Positions 1-5,674 of a DNA stretch of 5,675 bases are shown in pieces. How positions within the stretch are numbered: the stretch's first letter is position 1; every line of letters starts with the position of its first letter. Location of the stretch: contig JAAYAS010000366.1 in assembly GCA_012719255.1 (NCBI GenBank), forward strand, positions 1-5,675, written 5' to 3'. Source of the DNA: Microbacteriaceae bacterium (lineage in GTDB: Bacteria; Actinomycetota; Actinomycetes; Actinomycetales; Microbacteriaceae). The translations under genes and the position numbers were made by a program. Under the pieces are notes generated by a model. That model saw only the letters and a list, made by a program, of their open reading frames with translations, did not search any database and was not told where the DNA came from.

Positions 1-2
1 CA

Positions 3-50
3 CGACGACGCGGCCCCCGCATCCGATCGGATGCGGGGGCCGCGTCGTCG
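3..50 (-). terminator. 48-bp perfect palindrome, terminator of the pot operon
   Basis: The segment is its own exact reverse complement over 48 bases. As RNA it can form a stem of about 22 bp closed by a GAUC tetraloop, with the apex around positions 25-28. It starts 15 bases beyond the potC stop codon. No U-tract follows within the two remaining bases of the window, so it is not a classical E. coli-type intrinsic terminator, but long GC-rich hairpins without a clear U-tract are common after actinobacterial operons. Because it is symmetric it could act in both directions, and a convergent gene may lie just outside the window. Confidence 0.8.
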
Positions 51-65
51 CAGCGCCTTCGGCCG

Positions 66-899
66 TCAGCCGGCCATCGTGCGGGCGATGTCGGCGGTCG
101 ACTCGCCCGAGCGGCGCAGCACGAGGGCGACGAGCGCGAGCGCGACGAAGGTGAGCACGAGCATCACCGTCGACATCGCGGCGATCTCGGGGCGCAGGCC
201 CGTCTTCAGCGACGAGAGGATGTGCACCGGCCACGGCGTCGAGCCCGACACCGACACGAACGAGGCGATGACGGTGCTGTCGAGCGAGAGCGTGAAGGCG
301 AGCAGGGCGCCCGAGAGCACCGCCGGCATCGCGAGCGGCAGCGTCACCCTGCGGAAGGTGGTGAAGCCGTCGGCGTAGAGGTCGGCGCTCGCCTCCTCGA
401 GCTTCTCGTCGAGGCCCTCGAAGCGGGCCCGCACGATGAACGACACCACGGCCGTCGCGAACAGCGTGTTGCCGATCACGAGCCGCACGATGCCGTTCGC
501 GAAGATCGGCATGTTGAAGTCGGCGCCGAGCATCACGAACCACGGCAGCAGCGCCACCGCGTCGACGATCTCGGGGGTGACGGTGACGAGCGCGAGCAGC
601 AGCACCACCCACGGCGCCCACTTGCCGGCCCGGCGCGCGAGCGCGATGCCGGCGAGGGTGCCGAGCGCGGTGGCGATGAGCGCCGCCCAGACGGCGGCCT
701 GCAGCGTCACCCACACCGAGTTCATGATCTGCGGCGACCCGAAGGCCGACTCGTAGGGCTGCAGCCCGAACTGGTTCCACGAGACGAGCAGGCGGCCGTC
801 GTTGAACGAGTAGATGACGATCATCACGATCGGCAGGAACAGGAACACGAAGACCATCGCGGCCCAGACGGCGAGCACGCGGTTGCTGGTGCGGTTCAC
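66..899 (-). CDS. potC: Polyamine (spermidine/putrescine) ABC transporter permease PotC
   Basis: This is a 277-residue inner-membrane permease of the binding-protein-dependent transport family, the second channel subunit of the importer. About six hydrophobic segments are visible, the first at residues 10-30 (VFVFLFLPIVMIVIYSF, typical of PotC) and the last at about 243-262. The cytoplasmic EAA loop that docks onto the ATPase is at about 168-190 (EEASADLY, then VTLPLAMPA). The glycine usual after EAA-x3-L is a tyrosine (Y175). The segment AFTLSLDSTVIASFV (201-215) matches the PotC-type FTLSMDD region. The GTG start at 899 overlaps the potB stop as GTGA and has a strong Shine-Dalgarno sequence 7 bases upstream. 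The open frame continues far upstream but there carries antisense-type arginine/histidine-rich sequence overlapping potB, so the longer start is rejected. The length is normal for the family. The subunit role is firm; the exact substrate is inferred. Confidence 0.93.
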   Translation of the reverse strand: MNRTSNRVLAVWAAMVFVFLFLPIVMIVIYSFNDGRLLVSWNQFGLQPYESAFGSPQIMNSVWVTLQAAVWAALIATALGTLAGIALARRAGKWAPWVVLLLALVTVTPEIVDAVALLPWFVMLGADFNMPIFANGIVRLVIGNTLFATAVVSFIVRARFEGLDEKLEEASADLYADGFTTFRRVTLPLAMPAVLSGALLAFTLSLDSTVIASFVSVSGSTPWPVHILSSLKTGLRPEIAAMSTVMLVLTFVALALVALVLRRSGESTADIARTMAG

Positions 900-1855
900 T
901 TGGCGGCCTCCCCGAGCTCGAGCTTCCAGTGGCGCTGGAACGGCAGCGCCACGAGTCTCGTGATCGCCCAGATGATGCCGGCGATCACGAGCACGACGAT
1001 GATGACGAGCGCCGCCATCGCCGAGCCGAGCGCCCAGTTCTGGGCGGTCTGGAACTGGCTCGCGACGAGCTGGCCGATCATCATGCCCTGCGCGCCGCCG
1101 AGCACCGTCGGGGTGACGTAGTCGCCCATGAGCGGGATGAACACGAGCAGGATGCCGACGAGGATGCCGGGCCAGGCGAGCGGCAGCGTCACCCGCAGGA
1201 AGGTGGTGACGCGGTTCGCGCCGAGGTCGGCGCTCGCCTCCCGCAGGGGGCCGGCGACGCGGTCGAAGGCGACGAACAGCGGCAGGATCATCATCGGCAG
1301 GTAGTTGTAGACGACGCCGATGATCACCGCCTCGCGGGTGTTCAGCAGCGAGAGCGGGCCGTTCGAGAGGCCGATGCCTTGCAGCAGCTTCGACAGCCAG
1401 CCCTCGGGGGCGAGGATGATCTGCCAGCCGATGGTGCGCACGAGCAGGTTCGTCCAGAACGGCACCATCACGAGCGCGACGTACAGGCCGCGCCGCGAGG
1501 GGTTCGACTTCAGCGCGAGCCAGTACGCGAACGGCATCGCGACGATGAGGCACACGAGCGTGCCGAGCAGCGCGATGCCGACGCTGTTCCAGAGCACCGC
1601 GGCGTTCGACCCGGTGAGCGCCTCGCCGTAGCGGTCGAACGTGAAGACGTCGTTGCTGTGCGTGCCGAACACGCTCGGCTTGCGGCCGAAGCTGTACCAG
1701 AGCACGAACGCGACGGGGATCACGAAGAAGACGATGATCCACGCTGCGGTGGGGAGCGCGAGCAGCGCTCCGAGGCTGCGGCGCCGCGCCGCGCCGCCGC
1801 GCGCCGGCCGGGCGGCCGGCGGCGACGGGGGCGCGGTGGTGGCGGGAGCGGTCAC
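896..1855 (-). CDS. potB: Polyamine (spermidine/putrescine) ABC transporter permease PotB
   Basis: This is a 319-residue membrane permease, the first channel subunit of the importer. Residues 1-27 are a cytoplasmic tail rich in proline, alanine and arginine. Membrane segments follow at roughly 31-54, 88-115, 123-145, 175-198, 228-250 and 277-300. PotB hallmarks are VPFWTNLLVRTIGW (131-144) and the EAA loop REASADLGANRVTTF (205-219) followed by VTLPLAWPG (222-230), with the conserved glycine (G212) present. The GTG start at 1855 overlaps the potD stop as GTGA. It has no convincing Shine-Dalgarno sequence, and there is no other in-frame start before the first membrane segment, so translation probably depends on ribosomes finishing potD. 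The frame stays open further upstream, but that stretch is an antisense-like overlap with potD. An 8-bp-stem hairpin lies in the first codons (1802-1821). Family assignment is firm; substrate is inferred from the neighbours. Confidence 0.93.
   Translation of the reverse strand: MTAPATTAPPSPPAARPARGGAARRRSLGALLALPTAAWIIVFFVIPVAFVLWYSFGRKPSVFGTHSNDVFTFDRYGEALTGSNAAVLWNSVGIALLGTLVCLIVAMPFAYWLALKSNPSRRGLYVALVMVPFWTNLLVRTIGWQIILAPEGWLSKLLQGIGLSNGPLSLLNTREAVIIGVVYNYLPMMILPLFVAFDRVAGPLREASADLGANRVTTFLRVTLPLAWPGILVGILLVFIPLMGDYVTPTVLGGAQGMMIGQLVASQFQTAQNWALGSAMAALVIIVVLVIAGIIWAITRLVALPFQRHWKLELGEAAK
907..913 (-). promoter_or_regulatory. Ribosome binding site of potC
   Basis: GGGGAGG on the minus strand lies 7 bases before the GTG at 899, inside the last codons of potB. 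It fixes the potC start and gives potC its own strong initiation site in addition to coupling through the GTGA overlap. Confidence 0.75.
1802..1821 (-). promoter_or_regulatory. GC hairpin in the first codons of potB, just after potD
   Basis: CGCCGGCC and GGCCGGCG are perfect inverted arms around a 4-base loop. The hairpin begins 31 bases past the potD stop and covers about codons 12-18 of potB. It could slow the 3' decay of potD mRNA or reduce potB initiation, giving more binding protein than permease, as intercistronic hairpins do in other binding-protein operons. It may equally be a by-product of GC-rich Ala/Arg/Pro codons. Confidence 0.35.
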
Positions 1856-3030
1856 TGCGCCGCCCGCGACTTCATCTTGTTCCAGATGTCGACGAAGCGC
1901 TCCTGGCTCTCGGTGATCTCGACGGTGCGGAACGTGGCGACCTGCTCGGGCGTGAAGAAGATGAGCTCGGGGTACTCGACGCCCGCCTCCTCGGCGCGCT
2001 CCTTGAGGCCGCTCGTGCCGGTGTCGGCGCCGACGTACTCCATCTGGCGGAACGCGATCTCGGGGTCGAGCACGAAGTTGATGAACGCGTGCGCCGCGAC
2101 CGGGCTGTTCGCGCCCTCGGCGATGCACCAGTTGTCCATCCACAGCTCGCTGTTCGGCGCGCCGATGACGTACTTCCACTTGTCGGGCTCGGAGCTCTCC
2201 ATGATGCCGATGCGGGCGTCGTTCGGCCACGCCTGCATGAGCCACTGCTGCGACTGCGGGATGGCCGCCGAGCCCGGGTACGAGTCGAAGTTCGAGATGT
2301 GCGAGGCGACCTGGTTGACGAGGAAGTCCTCGGCCTCGTCGAAGTGCGCGGCGTTGTTGTCGTTCGTCGAGTACTCCTTCGCCCAGAAGTACGCGCCGAC
2401 GATGCCCTGCGGGTCGTCGAGCATGCTCGTGCGGCCCGAGGCCTCGTTCATCGCGCAGTCGAAGAAGTCGTCCCAGGTGGTGAGCTCGCGGTCGATCTTC
2501 GTCGTGTCGTAGAGGTAGCCGTTGGTGCCGACCGCCTTGCAGACCGAGTACTCGTTCTCGGGGTCCCAGGGCTGGCCGAGGTACTCGGGGGCGACGTGGT
2601 CCATGTTCGGGAGCGCCGCGCGGTCGAGCTTCTGCAGCAGGCCCGCGGCGATCATCTCGCCGATGTAGACGCCGGTGGGCACGACGATGTCGTAGCCGCT
2701 CGTGCCGCGGGCGCCGCTGAGCTTCGAGATGAGCTCCTCGTTCGAGCCGTACGAGTCGACGGTGAGGCGCACGCCGTTCTCGCTCTCGAAGTCGGTGAGC
2801 ACGTCGGGGGCGTCGTAGTCGCCCCAGGTGTACATGGCGAGCGTGCTCTCCATCTCGCCGTCGGCGCTGCCCTCGCCGCCGCCCGACTGGGGCCCGGCGC
2901 AGGCGGCGAGCGCGCCGGCGGTGCCGAACGCGCCGAGCGCGGCGACGAAGCCGCGACGGGTGAGCTCGGCCTTGATGCGGGGCGCGGAGTGGCTGTTGGC
3001 GAGGATGCGGATGGGGTCGGGCGTGTTCAT
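1852..3030 (-). CDS. potD: Polyamine ABC transporter substrate-binding lipoprotein PotD
   Basis: This is a 392-residue extracytoplasmic binding protein of the PotD/PotF family, anchored to the outer face of the membrane. The N-terminus carries a twin-arginine motif (T24-R25-R26-G27-F28), a hydrophobic stretch and the lipobox LAAC with lipid-modified cysteine C44, so it is a probable Tat-exported lipoprotein. A Ser/Gly-rich linker (about 49-58) follows. Family landmarks are YTWGDYDAPDVL (67-78), SYGSNEELISKL (93-104), DIVVPTGVYIGEM (114-126), and WMD (297-299) just before FINFVLDPE (316-324). W69, Y72, W297 and D299 correspond to residues that cradle the polyamine chain in E. coli PotD. The acidic pair expected near LDD (204-206) is only partly present. 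The mature part has three cysteines (C164, C192, C302). The ATG has AGAAGGA 9 bases upstream. It follows potA by 40 bases. Family is firm; the ligand (spermidine, putrescine or a related cation) is inferred. Confidence 0.93.
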   Translation of the reverse strand: MNTPDPIRILANSHSAPRIKAELTRRGFVAALGAFGTAGALAACAGPQSGGGEGSADGEMESTLAMYTWGDYDAPDVLTDFESENGVRLTVDSYGSNEELISKLSGARGTSGYDIVVPTGVYIGEMIAAGLLQKLDRAALPNMDHVAPEYLGQPWDPENEYSVCKAVGTNGYLYDTTKIDRELTTWDDFFDCAMNEASGRTSMLDDPQGIVGAYFWAKEYSTNDNNAAHFDEAEDFLVNQVASHISNFDSYPGSAAIPQSQQWLMQAWPNDARIGIMESSEPDKWKYVIGAPNSELWMDNWCIAEGANSPVAAHAFINFVLDPEIAFRQMEYVGADTGTSGLKERAEEAGVEYPELIFFTPEQVATFRTVEITESQERFVDIWNKMKSRAAQ

Positions 3031-3039
3031 CGTCGATCG

Positions 3040-3046
3040 TCCTTCT
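3040..3046 (-). promoter_or_regulatory. Ribosome binding site of potD
   Basis: AGAAGGA on the minus strand sits 9 bases before the ATG at 3030, within the 40-base potA-potD gap. It supports this start and independent initiation of the binding-protein gene. Confidence 0.7.
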
Positions 3047-3070
3047 GTTCCGGTCCGGTGATTCTTGGTG

Positions 3071-4291
3071 CTATTCGGCGTGGCTCGAGATCTGCGTCGT
3101 CGACAGGTTCTCGTCGGCCGCGCGATGGGCCTGTTCGGGGCCGTCGTCGTCGGCGAACAGCCGCACGTCGGCGGCGTCCCAGCTCGCGACGACCGCGTCG
3201 CCGACCCGCAGGCCGGCGCCGTCGGCGAGGGGGCGGCGGGCGATGAGGTTGCGCCCGTCGCGGCCCTCGATGAGGTACTGCATGGTCTCGCCCTGGTGCG
3301 AGATGCCGACCAGCGTGCCGAGCGCCCGGTTGGGGCCCGCGGCGTCGTCGCCGTCGGCGGCGGCGAAGCGCACGTTCTCGGGGCGCACGGCCCCGCGCAC
3401 GCGGCTGCCGCCGGCGAGCTCGCTGCGCCGGTCGGCGACGAGCGCGACCTCGCCCGCCCGCATCCGCTCGGGGGTCTCGAGCACGCCGTCGAAGAAGTTC
3501 TGCTGGACGATGAAGGCGGCCACGTAGGCGCTCGCGGGCTGGTCGTAGATCGTGTTCGGGTCGGCGAGCTGCTCGATGCGGCCCTCGCGCATGATCGCGA
3601 TGCGGTCGCTCATCGACAGCGCCTCGCCCTGGTCGTGGGTGACGAACACGAAGGTCATGCCGAGCTGCTGCTGCAGCATCTTCAGCTCGATCTGCATCTC
3701 CTCGCGGAGCTTGCGGTCGAGCGCGCCGAGCGGCTCGTCGAGCAGCAGCACCGCCGGGCGGTTCACGATGGCGCGGGCGAGCGCGACGCGCTGCTGCTGG
3801 CCGCCCGAGAGCATCGTCGGCTTGCGGTCGGCGAAGGTGCGCATCTGCACGAGCTCGAGCGCCTCGGCGACCTTCTCGCGGATCTCGCGCTTCGGGGTCT
3901 TGCGCTGCTGCAGGCCGTAGGCGACGTTCTCGGCGACGTTCATGTGCGGGAACAGCGCGTACTGCTGGAAGACGGTGTTGACGTTGCGGCGGTACGGGGC
4001 GACGCCGACGACCGACTTGCCGGCGAGCTCGATCTCGCCCGAGTCGGGATCGTCGAAGCCCGCGAGCATGCGCAGGGTCGTCGTCTTGCCGCATCCCGAG
4101 GGGCCGAGCAGCGAGAGGAACTCGCCCGAGCGGATGTCGAGCGAGAGGTCGTCGACGGCGAGGTGGTTCCCGAACCGCTTCGTGATGCTGCGGATGCGGA
4201 CCGCGCCCGGCGCGTCGTGCGCGGTGCGGTCGTCGGCGGGCTCGCTCGGGGCGCGCTGCGCGTCGGCGGCGGTGGTGTCAGTGGGGCTCAC
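3071..4291 (-). CDS. potA: Polyamine ABC transporter ATP-binding protein PotA
   Basis: This is the ATPase of the importer, 406 residues from the chosen start, working as a dimer on the cytoplasmic side of PotB/PotC. All ABC motifs are intact: Walker A GPSGCGKTT (63-71), Q-loop VFQQYALFPH (107-116), signature LSGGQQQR (161-168), Walker B VLLLDEP (181-187), D-loop region GALD and switch histidine H219 (FVTHDQGEAL). A C-terminal TOBE-type regulatory domain spans about 265-380 and includes RPENV (303-307). Residues 1-30 are a variable, probably disordered leader. I chose GTG at 4291 because GGGAGG lies 9 bases upstream. An in-frame ATG at 4318 would add nine residues but has no Shine-Dalgarno sequence. 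It is first in the operon, with its own promoter region upstream and potD 40 bases downstream. The class (carbohydrate/osmolyte/polyamine importer ATPase) is certain; the polyamine role rests on the neighbours. Confidence 0.93.
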   Translation of the reverse strand: MSPTDTTAADAQRAPSEPADDRTAHDAPGAVRIRSITKRFGNHLAVDDLSLDIRSGEFLSLLGPSGCGKTTTLRMLAGFDDPDSGEIELAGKSVVGVAPYRRNVNTVFQQYALFPHMNVAENVAYGLQQRKTPKREIREKVAEALELVQMRTFADRKPTMLSGGQQQRVALARAIVNRPAVLLLDEPLGALDRKLREEMQIELKMLQQQLGMTFVFVTHDQGEALSMSDRIAIMREGRIEQLADPNTIYDQPASAYVAAFIVQQNFFDGVLETPERMRAGEVALVADRRSELAGGSRVRGAVRPENVRFAAADGDDAAGPNRALGTLVGISHQGETMQYLIEGRDGRNLIARRPLADGAGLRVGDAVVASWDAADVRLFADDDGPEQAHRAADENLSTTQISSHAE

Positions 4292-4300
4292 GGCGTGGGG

Positions 4301-4306
4301 CCTCCC
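4301..4306 (-). promoter_or_regulatory. Ribosome binding site deciding the potA start
   Basis: GGGAGG on the minus strand lies 9 bases before GTG 4291 and inside the longer frame that would start at ATG 4318. It favours the shorter protein. Confidence 0.65.
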
Positions 4307-4332
4307 GTCGTGCGTCATTGCAGTGGCGGTGC

Positions 4333-4353
4333 ATCCCCGATGTGAACGGGGAT
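4333..4353 (-). promoter_or_regulatory. Hairpin in the potA 5' leader
   Basis: Two perfect 7-base arms (ATCCCCG at 4333-4339 and CGGGGAT at 4347-4353) flank a 7-base loop. In the potA transcript this would be a stem-loop ending about 27 bases before the Shine-Dalgarno sequence. If transcription starts about 7 bases after the -10 box at 4361-4366, the stem sits at or next to the mRNA 5' end and could protect it from decay. There is no U-run, so it is a poor candidate for a dapF terminator. It does not match a riboswitch class that I can recognise. Confidence 0.5.
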
Positions 4354-4379
4354 CATTTGAACCATACCAACCGAATGAT
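4352..4379. promoter_or_regulatory. Imperfect 28-bp palindrome over the potA promoter, operator candidate
   Basis: The outer arms ATCATTTG (4352-4359) and CGAATGAT (4372-4379) match as an inverted repeat with one mismatch around a 12-base centre. The centre contains the extended -10 box, so a dimeric repressor bound here would block RNA polymerase. It lies in a locally AT-richer part of the gap. The regulator is not encoded in the window. The assignment rests on symmetry and position only. Confidence 0.4.
4361..4369 (-). promoter_or_regulatory. Extended -10 promoter candidate for potADBC
   Basis: The minus strand reads TGG TATGGT. It fits the actinobacterial -10 pattern TAnnnT and has an upstream TGn extension. 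No good -35 hexamer is seen 16-19 bases upstream, which is tolerated by extended -10 promoters. The predicted transcript start is about 4353-4354, leaving a leader of about 62 bases before GTG 4291. Confidence 0.45.
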
Positions 4380-4505
4380 TTCGGGACGGTTACAGGCGCG
4401 TATCAAGCGTGGACGTGTCGAGATTCCACAATGCAACGGGCGCCGCGTGGCGGGTCGGTGTGCGCGTGTCGACAGGACGGTGCCCACCGGACGGCCCCGC
4501 TCGGC

Positions 4506-5384
4506 TTAGTGCAGCGCGATCTCGCCGTCGTAGACGAGCTCGGCCGGCCCCGCGAGCAGCAGGTGCTCGCCGTCGCGGCCGTGCTCCATCCGCACCTCGA
4601 GGGCGCCCCCGGGCACGTCGACCCGCCAGCGGCTCGGCGCGCCGGCGCCGGCCCAGTGGCGCACCGCGAGCGCCGTGGCGGCGACGCCGGTACCGCACGA
4701 GAGCGTCTCGCCGACGCCGCGCTCGTGCACGCGCATCCGCAGCCGGCCGAGGTCGCCGACGACGAGCGGCTCGTGCGGCACGACGAACTCGACGTTCGCG
4801 CCCGCCGGCGGGGCGGGGTCGATGCGCGGGATGCGGTGGAGCTCGAGCGCGTCGAGCTCGTCGGGGCTCGAGAGCGCGACGACGACGTGCGGGTTGCCGA
4901 GGTCGACGCCGAGGCCCGGGCGGGCGACGTCGATGCCGTCGGCGACGACGAGGGGCTCTCCCCCGGCGAGCCGCCAGCGGCCGAGGTCGACCTCGAAGCC
5001 GTCGCCGGCGCGGCGCAGGCGCTTCACGCCGGCGCGGGTGCCGACCGAGAGCACGCCGCCCTCGTCGAGGTCGACGAGCCCGCGGTCGACGAGGTAGCGG
5101 GCGAAGGCGCGGATGCCGTTGCCGCACATCTCGGCGAGCGAGCCGTCGGCGTTCGCGTAGTCCATGAACCACTCGGCCTCGGGATGCGCGGCGGCGAGCT
5201 CGCGCCCGTCGTCGAGCGCGGCGGTGCGCACGACGCGGATGAGGCCGTCGCCGCCGATGCCGAAGCGGCGGTCGCACAGGCGCGCGATCGTCGTCGCGTC
5301 GAGGTCGAGACGGCCGTCGGGGTCGGCGACGACGACGAAGTCGTTGCCGGTCGCCTGGGCCTTGGTGAACGCGAGGCGGGTCAT
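4506..5384 (-). CDS. dapF: Diaminopimelate epimerase DapF
   Basis: This cytoplasmic enzyme interconverts LL- and meso-2,6-diaminopimelate by a cofactor-independent two-base mechanism, the penultimate step of lysine synthesis and the source of meso-DAP. The protein has 292 residues, slightly longer than the typical 270-285. It shows the two-fold pseudo-symmetric family pattern: GNDF (13-16), FGIGGDG (41-47), NADGSLAEMCGNG (78-90) with catalytic C87, GNPH (163-166), NVEF (197-200), ERGVGET (221-227) and SCGTG (229-233) with catalytic C230. Both active-site cysteines are present, so it should be active. No Shine-Dalgarno sequence precedes the ATG; a TACGAT box 7 bases upstream suggests a leaderless mRNA. 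It lies upstream of potA on the same strand, separated by 214 bases. No clear terminator separates them, so some readthrough into the pot genes is possible. Confidence 0.97.
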   Translation of the reverse strand: MTRLAFTKAQATGNDFVVVADPDGRLDLDATTIARLCDRRFGIGGDGLIRVVRTAALDDGRELAAAHPEAEWFMDYANADGSLAEMCGNGIRAFARYLVDRGLVDLDEGGVLSVGTRAGVKRLRRAGDGFEVDLGRWRLAGGEPLVVADGIDVARPGLGVDLGNPHVVVALSSPDELDALELHRIPRIDPAPPAGANVEFVVPHEPLVVGDLGRLRMRVHERGVGETLSCGTGVAATALAVRHWAGAGAPSRWRVDVPGGALEVRMEHGRDGEHLLLAGPAELVYDGEIALH

Positions 5385-5391
5385 GGGGTCA

Positions 5392-5397
5392 ATCGTA
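5392..5397 (-). promoter_or_regulatory. -10 box of dapF, probable leaderless start
   Basis: TACGAT on the minus strand fits TAnnnT and is 7 bases before the ATG at 5384, so transcription would begin at or next to the start codon. The absence of a Shine-Dalgarno sequence agrees with this. A -35 element is not evident. Confidence 0.5.
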
Positions 5398-5495
5398 GGG
5401 GCTGGCGCCCGGGGGCCGCCGAGCCCAAGCAGCGCTTGACCGCGCGCCAGCGAGCCGCGGCCTCGCGCGCGTCGCCGGCCGCGCGCCGACTCCTA

Positions 5496-5509
5496 CGGTC
5501 CGCGGACCG
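5496..5509. repeat. 14-bp perfect palindrome in the divergent intergenic region
   Basis: CGGTCCGCGGACCG is its own reverse complement. It lies in the gap between dapF and the plus-strand signal-peptide start at 5541, overlapping a TACGGT box (5494-5499) that could be a plus-strand -10. It may be an operator for the rightward gene. The rest of 5385-5540 shows no gene. Confidence 0.35.
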
Positions 5510-5540
5510 ATCGATATTCACCGACGACAACGGAGTCGAC

Positions 5541-5597
5541 GTGCACGCATCACGAATCACCAAGCTCATCACCGGCCTCGCGGTCGCCTCGCTCACG
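5541..5597 (+). CDS. 5' end of an exported solute-binding protein gene, cut off by a junction
   Basis: A GTG at 5541 with GGAG 5 bases upstream starts a peptide with a basic n-region (R5, K8) and a hydrophobic core (LITGLAVASL), as in secreted or lipoprotein signal peptides of amino-acid-binding proteins. The reading stays open to the window end. From about 5594, however, it becomes the antisense of a permease fragment, and the expected lipobox (a small-residue motif before Cys) never appears. I therefore treat only the first 19 or so codons as genuine. The binding-protein identity comes from the signal peptide style and from the transporter fragment next to it, so it is inference. Confidence 0.4.
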
Positions 5598-5674
5598 ATG
5601 TCCCAGAGCGTGTGCCAGGGCTTCATGCCCATCGCCTCGGCGGCCTCGATCTCGCCCTGCGGCACCGCCTGCAG
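5594..5674 (-). CDS. Internal fragment of an amino-acid ABC transporter permease
   Basis: The minus strand from the window edge encodes 27 residues reading LQAVPQGEIEAAEAMGMKP then WHTLWDIV. This closely matches the EAA cytoplasmic loop of polar amino-acid (Glu/Gln/His/Arg type) permeases, where it normally continues as IVLPQA. Here the sequence after DIV turns into SEATARPVM, which has no family resemblance, so the coding signal stops at about 5594. The loop lies past the middle of a permease of about 215-230 residues. The fragment is therefore cut on its C-terminal side by a junction and on its N-terminal side by the window edge. Confidence 0.6.

Noticed and set aside
900..1742. Upstream extension of the potC frame inside potB
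   Set aside because: The extension is Arg/His-rich frame-shadow sequence of potB. The GTG at 899 with its ribosome binding site and the GTGA overlap gives a normal-length PotC.
1856..2245. Upstream extension of the potB frame inside potD
   Set aside because: It is low-complexity Arg/His/Gly sequence overlapping the well-supported potD. The GTG at 1855 gives a normal PotB.
3065..4345. Long plus-strand open frame antisense to potA, and similar plus-strand frames opposite potB, potD and dapF
   Set aside because: Their translations are rich in Arg, Ala, Val, His and Asp with no family motifs, which is the expected shadow of high-GC genes. The minus-strand genes explain the sequence fully.
4409..4429. 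Inverted repeat GTGGA...TCCAC upstream of the potA promoter
   Set aside because: Arms of 5 bases with an 11-base loop are within chance expectation.
4414..4472. Direct repeat CGTGTCGA at 4414-4421 and 4465-4472 in the dapF-potA gap
   Set aside because: Two 8-base copies 51 bases apart could be regulator half-sites near five helical turns apart, but such repeats are easily expected by chance in this base composition.
4478..4489. Short inverted repeat CGGTG-CC-CACCG after dapF as a terminator
   Set aside because: It allows only a 4-bp stem with a 4-base loop and has no U-tract, too weak to call a terminator.
5381..5665. A 94-residue minus-strand open frame overlapping the dapF start
   Set aside because: Only its first part resembles a permease loop. 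The remainder has no family resemblance and crosses the apparent junction at 5594-5599, so it is not an intact gene.
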